Source: UBA8752 sp049610565 (GTDB lineage: Bacteria > Bacteroidota > Bacteroidia > Flavobacteriales_D > Sanyastnellaceae). From it: 64,000 nt of DNA. The stretch spans positions 88,643 through 152,642 of the forward strand of contig JBMYZR010000001.1 in assembly GCA_049610565.1 (NCBI GenBank), given 5' to 3'. The position numbers and the translations under genes are program-made. Every line of letters starts with the position of its first letter. Within the stretch, counting starts at the first letter, position 1. The notes beneath the pieces are model-generated. The model was not told the origin of the DNA. It saw only the letters and a list, made by a program, of their open reading frames with translations, and made no database searches. Positions 16,778 to 25,820 of the stretch are shown here, in pieces.

Positions 16778-17853
16778 TGGACCGACACTCCACCCGACCG
16801 GCGCTGGGTCCGCTCAAAGCGTTGCTGCCCCTGGGCATCGGCCTGGCCGTGGTGGCGTGGATGGTGCGTCGCGCACTCGCCGAACAGGGCGGGTGGGAGG
16901 CGATCGAAGGGGCCATCACCGTGCCGGGATGGCCGGCATCCCTCGCCTTCCTGGTCCTCTGTGTGTTTCTCCGGGACACCGGGTACGTGCTGCGGCTGAA
17001 GTGGCTGGCCAACGGAGCCCTGACGTGGAGACAGGCCATCGAGACCACGGTGCTCTGGGAGTTTGCTTCCGCCATCACCCCGGGCATTGTCGGGGGCGGT
17101 GCCGTCGCCATCTGGGGCATTCACCGGCAGGGGATGTCGGCCGGGCGAAGCACGGCGTTGGTCTTCTCCACTGCCCTCATGGACGAGCTGTTTTACGTGA
17201 TCGCTGTCCCCCCGCTCGTGCTCCTGCTCGGTGAGGCGGTGCGGCCCGAGGGCATCGGCAGCGAATTCGGGTGGGGCGTGTTCTGGGCGGGGTGGGGACT
17301 GACCCTCGGTCTGGCGGTCATCATTGGGTTTGGCCTCTTCCTCGCGCCAAACACCACGCACCGGATGCTTCGCCGGCCGGCAGCATGGCGTGTCATCGCC
17401 CACTGGCGCCCTGCAGTGGAGCGGTACGCCGACGACCTGCGCGAGAGCGCCGACGCCATGAAGGGCCTGTCCCGCCGCCGCTGGGCCGCCGCCTTCAGCG
17501 CCACCTTGGTCAGCTGGACGGCCCGGTTCCTCAGCCTCGTCGCCGTCCTGGGCATGGTCGTCGCTCCCCTGTGGAGCCTCGACGCCGTGTTGATCGTGGC
17601 GCGGCAACTGGTCATGTGGATCTTCCTGCTCATCAGCCCCACGCCGGGTTCAAGCGGTGTGGCCGAGTGGCTGCTGAGCGTCTTCTTCGGAGAGTGGTTC
17701 GCCTCGGCGCCCTCTCCATTGGCCCTTCCGATGACCATGCTTCTGTGGCGCATGGCGACCCACTTCGTGTACCTGCTCGCCGGGGTGTTGGTCATTCCCG
17801 GGTGGATGCGCAGGACGGGGGATGGCAAAGCCGTCCGCAGTGCCGAACTTTGA
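16777..17853 (+). CDS. UPF0104 / lysylphosphatidylglycerol synthase transmembrane-domain protein (second copy)
   Basis: 358 residues with about eight membrane segments. It contains the family features DTGYVLRLKWLANG (about residue 70), EFASAITPGIVGGGAVA (about 95) and LLISPTPGSSGVAEW (about 280). The last equals the LPSPGGIGSYQ region of the copy at 12016..13023. Apart from that pattern the two copies differ strongly, so they are unlikely to be recent duplicates. It is translationally coupled to the radical SAM gene (TGATG) and is 3 bp from the transsulfuration enzyme. The transported or flipped substrate is unknown. Confidence 0.82.
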   Translation: MDRHSTRPALGPLKALLPLGIGLAVVAWMVRRALAEQGGWEAIEGAITVPGWPASLAFLVLCVFLRDTGYVLRLKWLANGALTWRQAIETTVLWEFASAITPGIVGGGAVAIWGIHRQGMSAGRSTALVFSTALMDELFYVIAVPPLVLLLGEAVRPEGIGSEFGWGVFWAGWGLTLGLAVIIGFGLFLAPNTTHRMLRRPAAWRVIAHWRPAVERYADDLRESADAMKGLSRRRWAAAFSATLVSWTARFLSLVAVLGMVVAPLWSLDAVLIVARQLVMWIFLLISPTPGSSGVAEWLLSVFFGEWFASAPSPLALPMTMLLWRMATHFVYLLAGVLVIPGWMRRTGDGKAVRSAEL

Positions 17854-17856
17854 GGC

Positions 17857-19016
<1,160 letters not shown>

Positions 19017-19020
<4 letters not shown>

Positions 19021-20408
19021 GCGACCGGGAGCATGGCATGGCCGTGGTGGGCGCCGGCCTCGTCGGCAGCCTGACCGCCCTGCTCCTCGCCAACCGGGGA
19101 CACCACGTCGACGTCTACGAACGTCGCCAGGACCCGCGCAAAGTCGGCGATGCCGTCGGACGCTCCATCAATCTGGCCCTGAGCGAGCGAGGGTGGCGCG
19201 CCCTGGAGAAAGCCGGTGCCGTGGAGGCCGTCCGGTCCATCGCCATGCCGGTCAAGGCCCGCTGCATGCACGGCCGGGACGGCGCGCTGACCTACCAGCC
19301 CTATGGACTGCCCGGAAAGGGCCGCTTCGGGCACGACCAGTGCATCTACAGCGTGGCCCGGGGACCGCTCAACCGCATCCTTCTCGAAGCCGCAGAGGCC
19401 ACGGGCCGCGTGAACGTCCATTTCGAACACCGGCTGTCCGACTTCACCACGGGTGAGGCGGGGGTGACCCTGGACTTCGAGGGCCGGGATCCGGTCGCCC
19501 ACGACCGCATCTTCGGCACGGATGGGGCCTTCAGCGCCGTCCGACAGCGGATGATGAAGACGGACCGGTTTGACTTCAGCCAGTCCTACCTCGAGCACGG
19601 GTACAAGGAAATCGCCATGCCGCCGAATGCTGCGGGGGACTTCGCCATCGATCCGGAAGCCCTGCACATCTGGCCGCGGGGGCATTTCATGCTGATGGCC
19701 CTGCCCAACCCGGACCGGACCTTCACCTGCACGCTCTTCGCCCCGTACGAGGGCGCGGATGGGTTCTCCGGCATTCCCGATGCCGATGCGGCGCGGCGCT
19801 ACTTCGAATCGCATTTCCCCGACGTTCTTTCCCTCGTTCCCGACTTCGACGCCGACTGGACCTCCAACCCGACGAGCTCGCTTGTCACCACGCGGTGCAA
19901 TCCATGGCACCTCGGTGACCGCGTCCTGCTCCTCGGCGATGCCGCCCACGCCATCGTGCCGTTCTACGGTCAAGGCATGAACAGCGGCTTCGAGGACGCT
20001 CGGGTCCTGGCCGATTTGCTCGATGCACACGGCGGCACCGTCCCAGACGCTGCCTGGCGCGACCTCATGGGCGAGTTCACCGCGTTGAGAAAAGCCAATG
20101 GTGACGCGATCGGGGACCTGGCCCTCCGCAACTTCATCGAAATGCGGGACCGGACCGGAGACCCCAGGTTCCTCCTCCAGAAGCGCATCGAACGCCGGCT
20201 GACGGACCGCCACCCCGACCGGTGGGTCCCGCTCTATTCCATGGTGACCTTCAGCCACCTGCCCTATGCCGAGGCCATGAAACTTGGGCAGATCCAGGAC
20301 GGCATCATGGCCGAAGTCATGGACAGGCCGGACATCGAAGCCGTGTGGGATGGCGAGGACGTCGAACGCCAAGCCCTCCAGCTCGCCGCAGAACGGCTGC
20401 CTTCCTGA
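19017..20408 (+). CDS. kmo: kynurenine 3-monooxygenase (FAD-dependent)
   Basis: 463 residues, the typical length. The N-terminal FAD fingerprint is VVGAGLVGSLTALLLANRG, and the flavin ribityl motif is GDAAHAIVPFYGQGMNSGFED near residue 310. KMO-specific sequence is visible at GRSINLALSERGWRAL and at YSVARGPLNRILLEAA. It hydroxylates L-kynurenine to 3-hydroxykynurenine with NADPH and O2, part of tryptophan breakdown or de novo NAD synthesis. No other kynurenine-pathway gene is present in this window. It overlaps the upstream PLP enzyme by 4 bp and precedes mce by 4 bp. Confidence 0.9.
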
Positions 20409-20412
20409 CCGC

Positions 20413-20814
20413 ATGAAACGACTTGAACACATCGGCATCGCCGTGTCCAACCTCGATGAGGCGGAGCGCATTTTTGGAGACATCCTCGGCAGCCCCGCCT
20501 ACAAGCGGGAAGAGGTGGCCGGTGAGGCCGTGTTGACCTCCTTCTTCCAGGCCGGCGACTCCAAGGTGGAGTTGCTCGTGCCGACGTCACCCGACAGCGC
20601 CATCGCCAGGCACCTCGAAAAACGGGGGCCGGGCCTGCACCACATCGCCTTTCATGTGGAGGATCTCGAGGCGGAGCTCGGTCGGCTCGTCGACTTGGGG
20701 TACCGGGTGGTGGTGGAACCGAAGCCCGGTGCCGATGGCAAACGCATTGCTTTCCTGCACCCCTCGGATTCGGCCAAGGTCCTCGTGGAGCTCTGCGCAG
20801 ACGCCCAACCCTGA
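20413..20814 (+). CDS. mce: methylmalonyl-CoA epimerase (VOC family)
   Basis: 133 residues, standard length. It has two vicinal-oxygen-chelate modules with metal ligands in LEHIGIAV (His), VELL (Glu), LHHIAFHV (His) and VLVELC (Glu). It interconverts R- and S-methylmalonyl-CoA between propionyl-CoA carboxylase and the B12-dependent mutase. A corrinoid adenosyltransferase that could serve that mutase is encoded at 32829. It is the last gene of the five-gene operon, and a hairpin starts 42 bp after its stop. Confidence 0.92.
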   Translation: MKRLEHIGIAVSNLDEAERIFGDILGSPAYKREEVAGEAVLTSFFQAGDSKVELLVPTSPDSAIARHLEKRGPGLHHIAFHVEDLEAELGRLVDLGYRVVVEPKPGADGKRIAFLHPSDSAKVLVELCADAQP

Positions 20815-20856
20815 CGGGGAAACGGGGAGTGACAGGCCGTGGCGGGCACAAAATGG

Positions 20857-20927
20857 AAGCGCCCCGGACGTTTCCAGGGCGCTTCACTTAACCAAATTGC
20901 TTGCCTGCCACGCTTGCCTCGTGGCAT
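20857..20927 (+). repeat. 71-bp direct repeat, copy A
   Basis: It matches copy B (21086..21156) at 68 of 71 positions. Hairpin 1 is GAAGCGCCC (20856-20864) with GGGCGCTTC (20877-20885), loop 12. Hairpin 2 is TGCCACG (20906-20912) with CGTGGCA (20920-20926), loop 7. Hairpin 1 could end the mce operon but lacks a T tract. Confidence 0.9.
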
Positions 20928-21085
20928 CAACGGCTTGAATGCGTGCCGCTGACAGTTCAAACGTAATTCGAGACGTGACGGTTGCCTGTAGGACCTCGAA
21001 TCCCGCTTCACGTCAGCCTTCACCTACCCGCTGTCATCCGCTTCCCTCCGGGGTCTTACACGAAGTCGATATGGCCCCAAACAGA

Positions 21086-21156
21086 AAGCGCCCCGGACGT
21101 TTCCGGAGCGCTTTACTTAACCAAATTGCTTGCCTGCCACGCTTGCCTCGTGGCAT
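21086..21156 (+). repeat. 71-bp direct repeat, copy B
   Basis: It lies exactly 229 bp downstream of copy A. Hairpin 1 is AAAGCGC-C-CCGG (21085-21096) with CCGG-A-GCGCTTT (21103-21114), loop ACGTTT. Hairpin 2 is identical to copy A (21135-21155). A degenerate third trace, ACGTTTCCAG followed by TTCACT, lies at 21291-21306. Confidence 0.9.
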
Positions 21157-21475
21157 GTGCGATCGGTTAGATCACACAGTGTAAACCTATTCTGTTCCTT
21201 GTCCCCTGCGTGTAGGACCCTGCAACAAGCATGCTGTAAGGGCTGGACTACTTCCAGGGAGCTGGACTTCTCCAAAAGAGGGCGAACCAAACGTTTCCAG
21301 TTCACTCACTCAGACCAAAATGTTAGAAGACAGGGCACAAAGCCCTCAGGTTTGGTTCTTAAGCAGAGCGAAAGTAGAATGAGGCGATTTCTTCCACTGT
21401 AGGAAACAACAGGAACCCTGAGGTAAGAGGTGTCCTACAAACAGCGCATTGCTTTGCGTCCAGGACGCGGCTGAA

Positions 21476-22822
21476 TCATACGACCCCCTGGTCGATCATG
21501 GCGTCGGCGACCTTCACGAAACCCGCGATGTTGGCGCCCTGCACGTAGTCCACGGACCCGTCCTCCCGCCGACCGTATTGGACGCATTGGGCGTGAATGT
21601 CCTTCATGATGCGGTTGAGGTGGCCGTCCACTTCCTCCGAGGTCCACGACATCCGCAGGCTGTTCTGGGACATCTCCAGACCGGAAGTGGCCACACCGCC
21701 AGCATTGGAGGCTTTGCCCGGAGCGAACATCACGCCCGACTTCTGGAAGGCCTCGACCGCTTCAGGCGTACAGGGCATGTTGGCCCCTTCCGCCACGGCC
21801 ATGCAGCCATTGGCCACCAGCGCTGCAGCCTCGGCTCCGTCGAGCTCGTTCTGCGTGGCGCAGGGGAAGGCAAGGTCACAGGCGAGGTCCCACGGATCCT
21901 GCCCCTCCCGGAACGTGACCCCATCAAACGACTCAGCGTACTCCTTGATGCGGCCGCGGCGTACCTCCTTGAGGTCCTTGATCCAGGCCAACTTCTCTTC
22001 GGTGAGGCCTGCGGGATCGTGGATGCTGCCCTTGCTGTCGCTGAGGGCGATGACCTTGCCGCCGAGGCGCAGGCACTTCTCTGCGGCGTGCAACGCCACA
22101 TTGCCCGATCCACTGATCACCACCGTCTTGCCGTCGATGCTCTGTCCCTTCGTGGCGAGCATCTCGACCATGAAGTAGGTGGCGCCGTAGCCGGTGGCTT
22201 CCGGACGGATGAGCGAGCCGCCCCAGGCGGGCTTCTTGCCGGTCAGCACGCCGGTGAATTCATTGCGCAGGCGCTTGTACTGGCCGAACATGTAGCCGAT
22301 CTCCCGTCCGCCCACGCCGATGTCGCCGGCGGGCACGTCGGTGTCCGGGCCGATGTGGCGGGACAGCTCCGTCATGAAGCTCTGGCAGAAGCGCATCACC
22401 TCGGCATCAGACTTGCCCTTGGGGTCGAAGTCGGAACCGCCCTTGCCGCCGCCCATGGGCAGGGTGGTCAGGCTGTTCTTGAAGACCTGCTCAAACCCGA
22501 GGAACTTCAGGATGCTCAGGTTGACGCTCGGGTGGAAACGAAGACCGCCCTTGTACGGGCCGATGGCGGAGTTGAACTCCACGCGGTAGCCCCGGTTGAC
22601 CTGAATCTGGCCATCGTCATCTGTCCATGGCACGCGAAACTGGATGACGCGCTCCGGCTCGATCATGCGCTCGAGCAGGGCGTGGCCCTGATAACGGGGA
22701 TTGGACTCAATGAAGGGGATGACGGTCTCGGCGACCTCTTCCACTGCCTGGAGGAACTCAGGCTCGTTGGGGTTCCGGCGTTGGGCCTCGGCCATGAACG
22801 CCTGGACACTGGGGTGTTCCAT
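21476..22822 (-). CDS. gdhA: NADP-type glutamate dehydrogenase, hexameric
   Basis: 448 residues from ATG 22822, close to E. coli GdhA. The catalytic lysine region is LPMGGGKGGSDFDPKGKS (about residue 122), the NAD(P) fold has VISGSGNVALHAAEKC (about 235), and ATQNELDG is near 330. It aminates 2-oxoglutarate with ammonia and NADPH. A longer frame to 22879 exists, but a strong -7 box lies inside it and the extra residues are not conserved. It is monocistronic, with 32 bases of leader, and converges on the repeat region. Confidence 0.95.
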   Translation of the reverse strand: MEHPSVQAFMAEAQRRNPNEPEFLQAVEEVAETVIPFIESNPRYQGHALLERMIEPERVIQFRVPWTDDDGQIQVNRGYRVEFNSAIGPYKGGLRFHPSVNLSILKFLGFEQVFKNSLTTLPMGGGKGGSDFDPKGKSDAEVMRFCQSFMTELSRHIGPDTDVPAGDIGVGGREIGYMFGQYKRLRNEFTGVLTGKKPAWGGSLIRPEATGYGATYFMVEMLATKGQSIDGKTVVISGSGNVALHAAEKCLRLGGKVIALSDSKGSIHDPAGLTEEKLAWIKDLKEVRRGRIKEYAESFDGVTFREGQDPWDLACDLAFPCATQNELDGAEAAALVANGCMAVAEGANMPCTPEAVEAFQKSGVMFAPGKASNAGGVATSGLEMSQNSLRMSWTSEEVDGHLNRIMKDIHAQCVQYGRREDGSVDYVQGANIAGFVKVADAMIDQGVV

Positions 22823-22854
22823 GATGTTGGTGACGTATCGATTGACGTGCGGTG

Positions 22855-22862
22855 CGAAAGTA
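22855..22862 (-). promoter_or_regulatory. candidate -7 box of gdhA
   Basis: TACTTTCG on the minus strand, 32 bases before the ATG at 22822. It lies inside the extended reading frame and so helps fix the start. Confidence 0.6.
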
Positions 22863-22946
22863 GCGTGACGGTGTGTCAAATGGACACGACCCGGCAGGAT
22901 TGTTTATGGACGTCCGGACTGTTCACAAAGGAAGCGATGCGGACCG

Positions 22947-23723
22947 TCAGAGACAACGCGTCCGCCCGCCGTCCACCGGCAGGTTGATTCCGCTGATGTA
23001 CGCGGCTGCCGGGCTGCAGAGGAAGGCAATGGCGGCCCCGATTTCATGGGCTTCTCCCAACCGCCGGAGGGGCACGGCCTGGGCCATGTTGTGCAGCACC
23101 TCCTCGGCGGGGACCCCGGTCTTGTCCGACTTGGCTTCCGCGATCTGCTGCAGGCGGGCGGTCCGGGTGGCCCCGGGCAGGACGTTGTTGACGGTGATGC
23201 CGTCCGGACCGAGCTCGTTGGCGAGGGTCTTGGCCCAATTGGCCACGGCACCGCGCACGGTGTTGGACACCCCGAGCCCATCGAGGGGCTGCTTCACCGA
23301 GGTGGAGATGACGTTGACAATCCGGCCGCCTCCGGCAGCCCGCATGCCGGGCAGCACGGCCTGCACCAGCCGTTGGTTGCAGAGCAGGTGCTGACTGAAT
23401 GCCGCGAGGTAGGCACTGGGATCCGCCGCATGGGCCGGGCCGCTTGGAGGGCCGCCCGTGTTGTTGATCAGGATGTCCACCGGGGCCGATTGGGCCACGG
23501 CCGCGGCCACACCGGATACGGATGCAGCGTCGGTGAAGTCGGCCACGGCCACCCCATGGCCCTCTCCTTCGAGGGTGCCCAGCGCCAGGCGGAGGCGTTC
23601 CTCATTCCGGGCCATCAGGGTGCACCGGGCACCCAAGGAGGCCAGCTCCCTGGCCGCGGCGAGGCCGATGCCTTGTGACGCCCCACAGACCAGGGCGTGC
23701 ATTCCGTGGAGATCCATCTGCAT
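22947..23723 (-). CDS. SDR-family protein lacking the YxxxK catalytic pair
   Basis: 258 residues with a Rossmann fold: cofactor motif GASQGIGLAAAREL (about residue 14), NNTGG (87-91) and the C-terminal GINLPVDGG. It resembles FabG-like reductases. However, the active-site Tyr and Lys are replaced by S153 and R157 in GVSNTVRGA, 13 residues after S140. This matches a known subgroup of FabG-like proteins with an atypical active site. Reductase activity is therefore uncertain. The start ATG 23723 follows a TACATTGC box by 4 bases. It is divergent from the membrane protein gene. Confidence 0.83.
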   Translation of the reverse strand: MQMDLHGMHALVCGASQGIGLAAARELASLGARCTLMARNEERLRLALGTLEGEGHGVAVADFTDAASVSGVAAAVAQSAPVDILINNTGGPPSGPAHAADPSAYLAAFSQHLLCNQRLVQAVLPGMRAAGGGRIVNVISTSVKQPLDGLGVSNTVRGAVANWAKTLANELGPDGITVNNVLPGATRTARLQQIAEAKSDKTGVPAEEVLHNMAQAVPLRRLGEAHEIGAAIAFLCSPAAAYISGINLPVDGGRTRCL

Positions 23724-23727
23724 GGGC

Positions 23728-23735
23728 GCAATGTA
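23728..23735 (-). promoter_or_regulatory. candidate -7 box of the SDR gene
   Basis: TACATTGC on the minus strand, 4 bases before the ATG at 23723. Confidence 0.4.
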
Positions 23736-23741
23736 CCCCCG

Positions 23742-23749
23742 TATCTTCG
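23742..23749 (+). promoter_or_regulatory. candidate -7 box of the membrane protein-cytochrome c-hflX-rbfA operon
   Basis: TATCTTCG, 4 bases before the ATG at 23754. It lies only 6 bp from the divergent SDR box, so the two promoters share a 30-bp intergenic region. Confidence 0.5.
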
Positions 23750-23753
23750 CCCC

Positions 23754-24206
23754 ATGATGACCGGAATCCAACACCTGCACGGCGCCCTCAGATGGGTGGT
23801 CCTCGTGCTCCTCATCCTGTCCATTGTCAAGGCCTTCACCGGCATGTCCTCCGGCCGCTCCTTCGGCGACGGAGACCGCAAGCGGGGCCTGTTCACCATG
23901 ATTTCCCTCCACGTCCAGCTCCTGCTCGGCTACGTTCTCTACTTCGGAAAGGGGTGGAGCGCCATGCTCGGCGACCCCAACGCCATGGCCAGCACCGTGA
24001 TGCGCTTCTTCTCGCTGGAGCACATGGCGACCATGACCCTGGCCGTCGTGCTCGGCACCTTGGGCTACAGCCTGGCCAAGCGGGCAGACAACGACCGCAG
24101 CAAGTTCCGCCGTCAGGCCATCTGGTTCACGGTCTGCCTCGTGCTCATCCTGTCCAGCATCCCCTGGCCCTTCCGCGAGGGCTTCGAAGCCTACGGTTGG
24201 CTGTGA
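23754..24206 (+). CDS. small four-helix membrane protein, possibly cytochrome b-like
   Basis: 150 residues starting MMTGIQHLHGALRW. It has four membrane helices at about residues 12-30, 48-66, 80-100 and 118-134. Histidines near the membrane ends (HLH at 7-9, SLH near 53, LEH near 85) could bind haem, but no family is certain. The next gene encodes a c-type cytochrome lipoprotein whose GTG start overlaps this stop by 4 bp, which supports a redox partnership (inference). Similar small proteins in Bacteroidota are often left as hypothetical. Confidence 0.7.
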   Translation: MMTGIQHLHGALRWVVLVLLILSIVKAFTGMSSGRSFGDGDRKRGLFTMISLHVQLLLGYVLYFGKGWSAMLGDPNAMASTVMRFFSLEHMATMTLAVVLGTLGYSLAKRADNDRSKFRRQAIWFTVCLVLILSSIPWPFREGFEAYGWL

Positions 24207-24541
24207 GACCCCGGTTCCTCCTGACGGGCCTGGTCCTCGTCGCCGTGGCCGCGGGCTGCGGGTCGACGGGGGATGCCGGGCCGGCGGAGGGTGCACCGGG
24301 CAAGGTCGTGTCCGACACGGAGGCCCGCGCCCTGTACATCCGCAAATGCTCGCTCTGCCACGGCGATGACGGAAAGTTGATGGCGTCCAAGTCGCCCGAT
24401 CTGAGCGTCTCGACGATGACCTTGGCCGAGCGCGTGGCCATCATCACCTACGGAAAGGGCACCATGCCCGCCCAGAAGGGCGTGCTCGACAAGGCGGAGA
24501 TCACCGCCGTGGCCCGCTACATCGAACGGTTCCGCGACTGA
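24203..24541 (+). CDS. c-type cytochrome lipoprotein, monohaem
   Basis: 112 residues from GTG 24203. A signal segment ends in the lipobox VAAGC, so the protein is probably lipid-anchored outside the inner membrane. A cytochrome c domain of about 75 residues follows, with haem motif CSLCH (residues 51-55) and a likely axial methionine in GKGTMPAQKG (about residue 90). It is probably an electron carrier. It overlaps the upstream membrane gene by 4 bp and abuts hflX. The pairing with unrelated translation genes hflX and rbfA downstream looks incidental. Confidence 0.85.
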   Translation: MRPRFLLTGLVLVAVAAGCGSTGDAGPAEGAPGKVVSDTEARALYIRKCSLCHGDDGKLMASKSPDLSVSTMTLAERVAIITYGKGTMPAQKGVLDKAEITAVARYIERFRD

Positions 24542-25819
24542 ATGCTCGAAAAACCCCTCGCCCGGAAAGACGGCAAGCCCGAACGGGCCGTCCTCGTCGG
24601 CCTCGCCACCCGCGATCAGCCCCGCGCACTGCTGGCCGAATACCTCGACGAGCTGGAGTTCCTGGCCCGGACGGCCAACGCGGAGACCATTCGCTCGTTC
24701 ACGCAATCGCTGGACCACCCCGATGTCCGGACCTTCGTGGGCAAGGGCAAGCTCCAAGAGATCACCACCTACATCGAGGAGAACGACATCGACCTGCTCA
24801 TCTTCGATGACGAATTGAGCCCGTCCCAACTCCGCAACCTCGGGGAGGCCCTGCCGGAAACCAAGGTGCTCGACCGCGCCAACCTCATCCTCGACATCTT
24901 CGCCCAACGCGCAAGGACGGCACACGCCAAAACGCAGGTCGAGCTCGCCCAGTACCAGTATTTGCTCNNNNNNNNNNNNNNNNNNNNNNNNNNNNNNNNN
25001 NNNNNNNNNNNNNNNNNNNNNNNNNNNNNNNNNNNNNNNNNNNNNNNNNNNNNNNNNNNNNNNNNCCCGCGCCTGACCCGCATGTGGACCCACCTTCAGA
25101 AGCAGAAGGGCGGCATTGGCATGAAAGGGCCGGGGGAGAAAGAAATCGAGACGGACCGCCGGATCATCCGCGACCGCATCGCCGCCCTCAAGAAGGACCT
25201 CACCGCCATCGACCGGCAAATGGCCACCCAGCGCGGCAACCGCGGCGCCCTCGTCCGCGTGGCCCTCGTGGGTTATACCAATGCCGGCAAGTCCACCCTG
25301 ATGAACCGGCTGTCCAAGTCGGAGGTCTTCGCCGAGGACAAGCTGTTCGCCACGCTGGACACCACCGTGCGGAAGGTCGTCGTCCACAACCTGCCATTCC
25401 TGCTGAGCGACACGGTCGGGTTCATCCGCAAACTGCCCCACCAGCTGGTCGAGAGCTTCAAGAGCACGCTGGATGAGACGCGGGAGAGCGACCTGCTCGT
25501 CCACGTCATCGACGTCTCCCACCCGCAGTTCGAGGACCACCTGCGCGTCGTCGAGGAAACCCTCGCCGAAATCGGGGCGGGCACCCAGCGGACGATGTTG
25601 GTGTTCAACAAGATCGACCAGCTCAAGGACCCCGCCGGCGAGGTCGACCGGGAGCACCTCATCGAGGGGTTGCGCCACCGCTTCGCCGACCACGAGGGGC
25701 CGGTCCTGTTCCTGTCCGCCCGGACCAAGGAGGGCATGGACAGCCTCCGCGAGGTCCTCTACGCCGAAGTCCGCGAGCTCCACGTCCAGCGTTTCCCTCA
25801 CAACCACTTCCTTTACTGA
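24542..25819 (+). CDS. hflX: ribosome-associated GTPase HflX (interrupted by an assembly gap)
   Basis: About 392 real residues plus 98 Ns. The N-terminal HflX domain includes GKGKLQEITTYIEEND, and the linker has QVELAQYQYLL then PRLTRMW on the far side of the gap. The GTPase domain has G1 GYTNAGKSTL, G3 DTVGFIRKLPHQLVE and G4 NKID. HflX splits stalled ribosomes. In HflX proteins the LL and PRL flanking the Ns are normally adjacent, so little or no sequence is missing. It abuts the cytochrome stop and is 1 bp from rbfA. Confidence 0.93.
   Translation: MLEKPLARKDGKPERAVLVGLATRDQPRALLAEYLDELEFLARTANAETIRSFTQSLDHPDVRTFVGKGKLQEITTYIEENDIDLLIFDDELSPSQLRNLGEALPETKVLDRANLILDIFAQRARTAHAKTQVELAQYQYLLXXXXXXXXXXXXXXXXXXXXXXXXXXXXXXXXXPRLTRMWTHLQKQKGGIGMKGPGEKEIETDRRIIRDRIAALKKDLTAIDRQMATQRGNRGALVRVALVGYTNAGKSTLMNRLSKSEVFAEDKLFATLDTTVRKVVVHNLPFLLSDTVGFIRKLPHQLVESFKSTLDETRESDLLVHVIDVSHPQFEDHLRVVEETLAEIGAGTQRTMLVFNKIDQLKDPAGEVDREHLIEGLRHRFADHEGPVLFLSARTKEGMDSLREVLYAEVRELHVQRFPHNHFLY
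24968..25065. other. assembly gap of 98 Ns inside hflX
   Basis: Unknown bases. The reading frame continues across because 98 Ns plus one C make 33 codons, but the flanking protein sequence suggests the two contigs really join with about a one-base overlap. Confidence 0.95.
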
Positions 25820-25820
25820 C

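Larger units (their letters stand above)
20815..21475. other. gene-free region between convergent mce and gdhA
   Basis: The only gap over 300 bases in the window. Base composition is visibly lower in GC (30 of 60 bases in 21181-21240). It holds two copies of a 71-bp repeat, each with two hairpins, and a recurring octamer TGTAGGAC (20987-20994, 21211-21218; the variant TGTAGGAA at 21398-21405; inverted at 21432-21439). Short open frames here have no protein-like character. I saw no tRNA, tmRNA, SRP or RNase P RNA signature. Confidence 0.8.

Noticed and set aside
21086..21156. CRISPR array or integron attC site as an explanation of the repeats
   Set aside because: There are only two full copies 229 bp apart, no regular 25-40 bp repeats and spacers, no cas or integrase genes, and no GTTRRRY core.
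20939..21402. Several short open frames in the gene desert (for example 20939-21184 and 21130-21402)
   Set aside because: They have no protein-like features. Similar peptides in two of them only reflect the duplicated nucleotide repeat.
20815..21475. Search for tRNA, tmRNA, SRP RNA or RNase P RNA in the gene desert
   Set aside because: No TpsiC-arm motif, tag reading frame or other diagnostic core sequence was seen.
22823..22879. N-terminal extension of gdhA by 19 residues
   Set aside because: A strong -7 box (TACTTTCG) lies inside it, and the extra residues do not resemble other GdhA N-termini.
24542..25819. hflX as a pseudogene
   Set aside because: Both sides of the N run are intact HflX sequence in a compatible frame; the interruption is an assembly gap.
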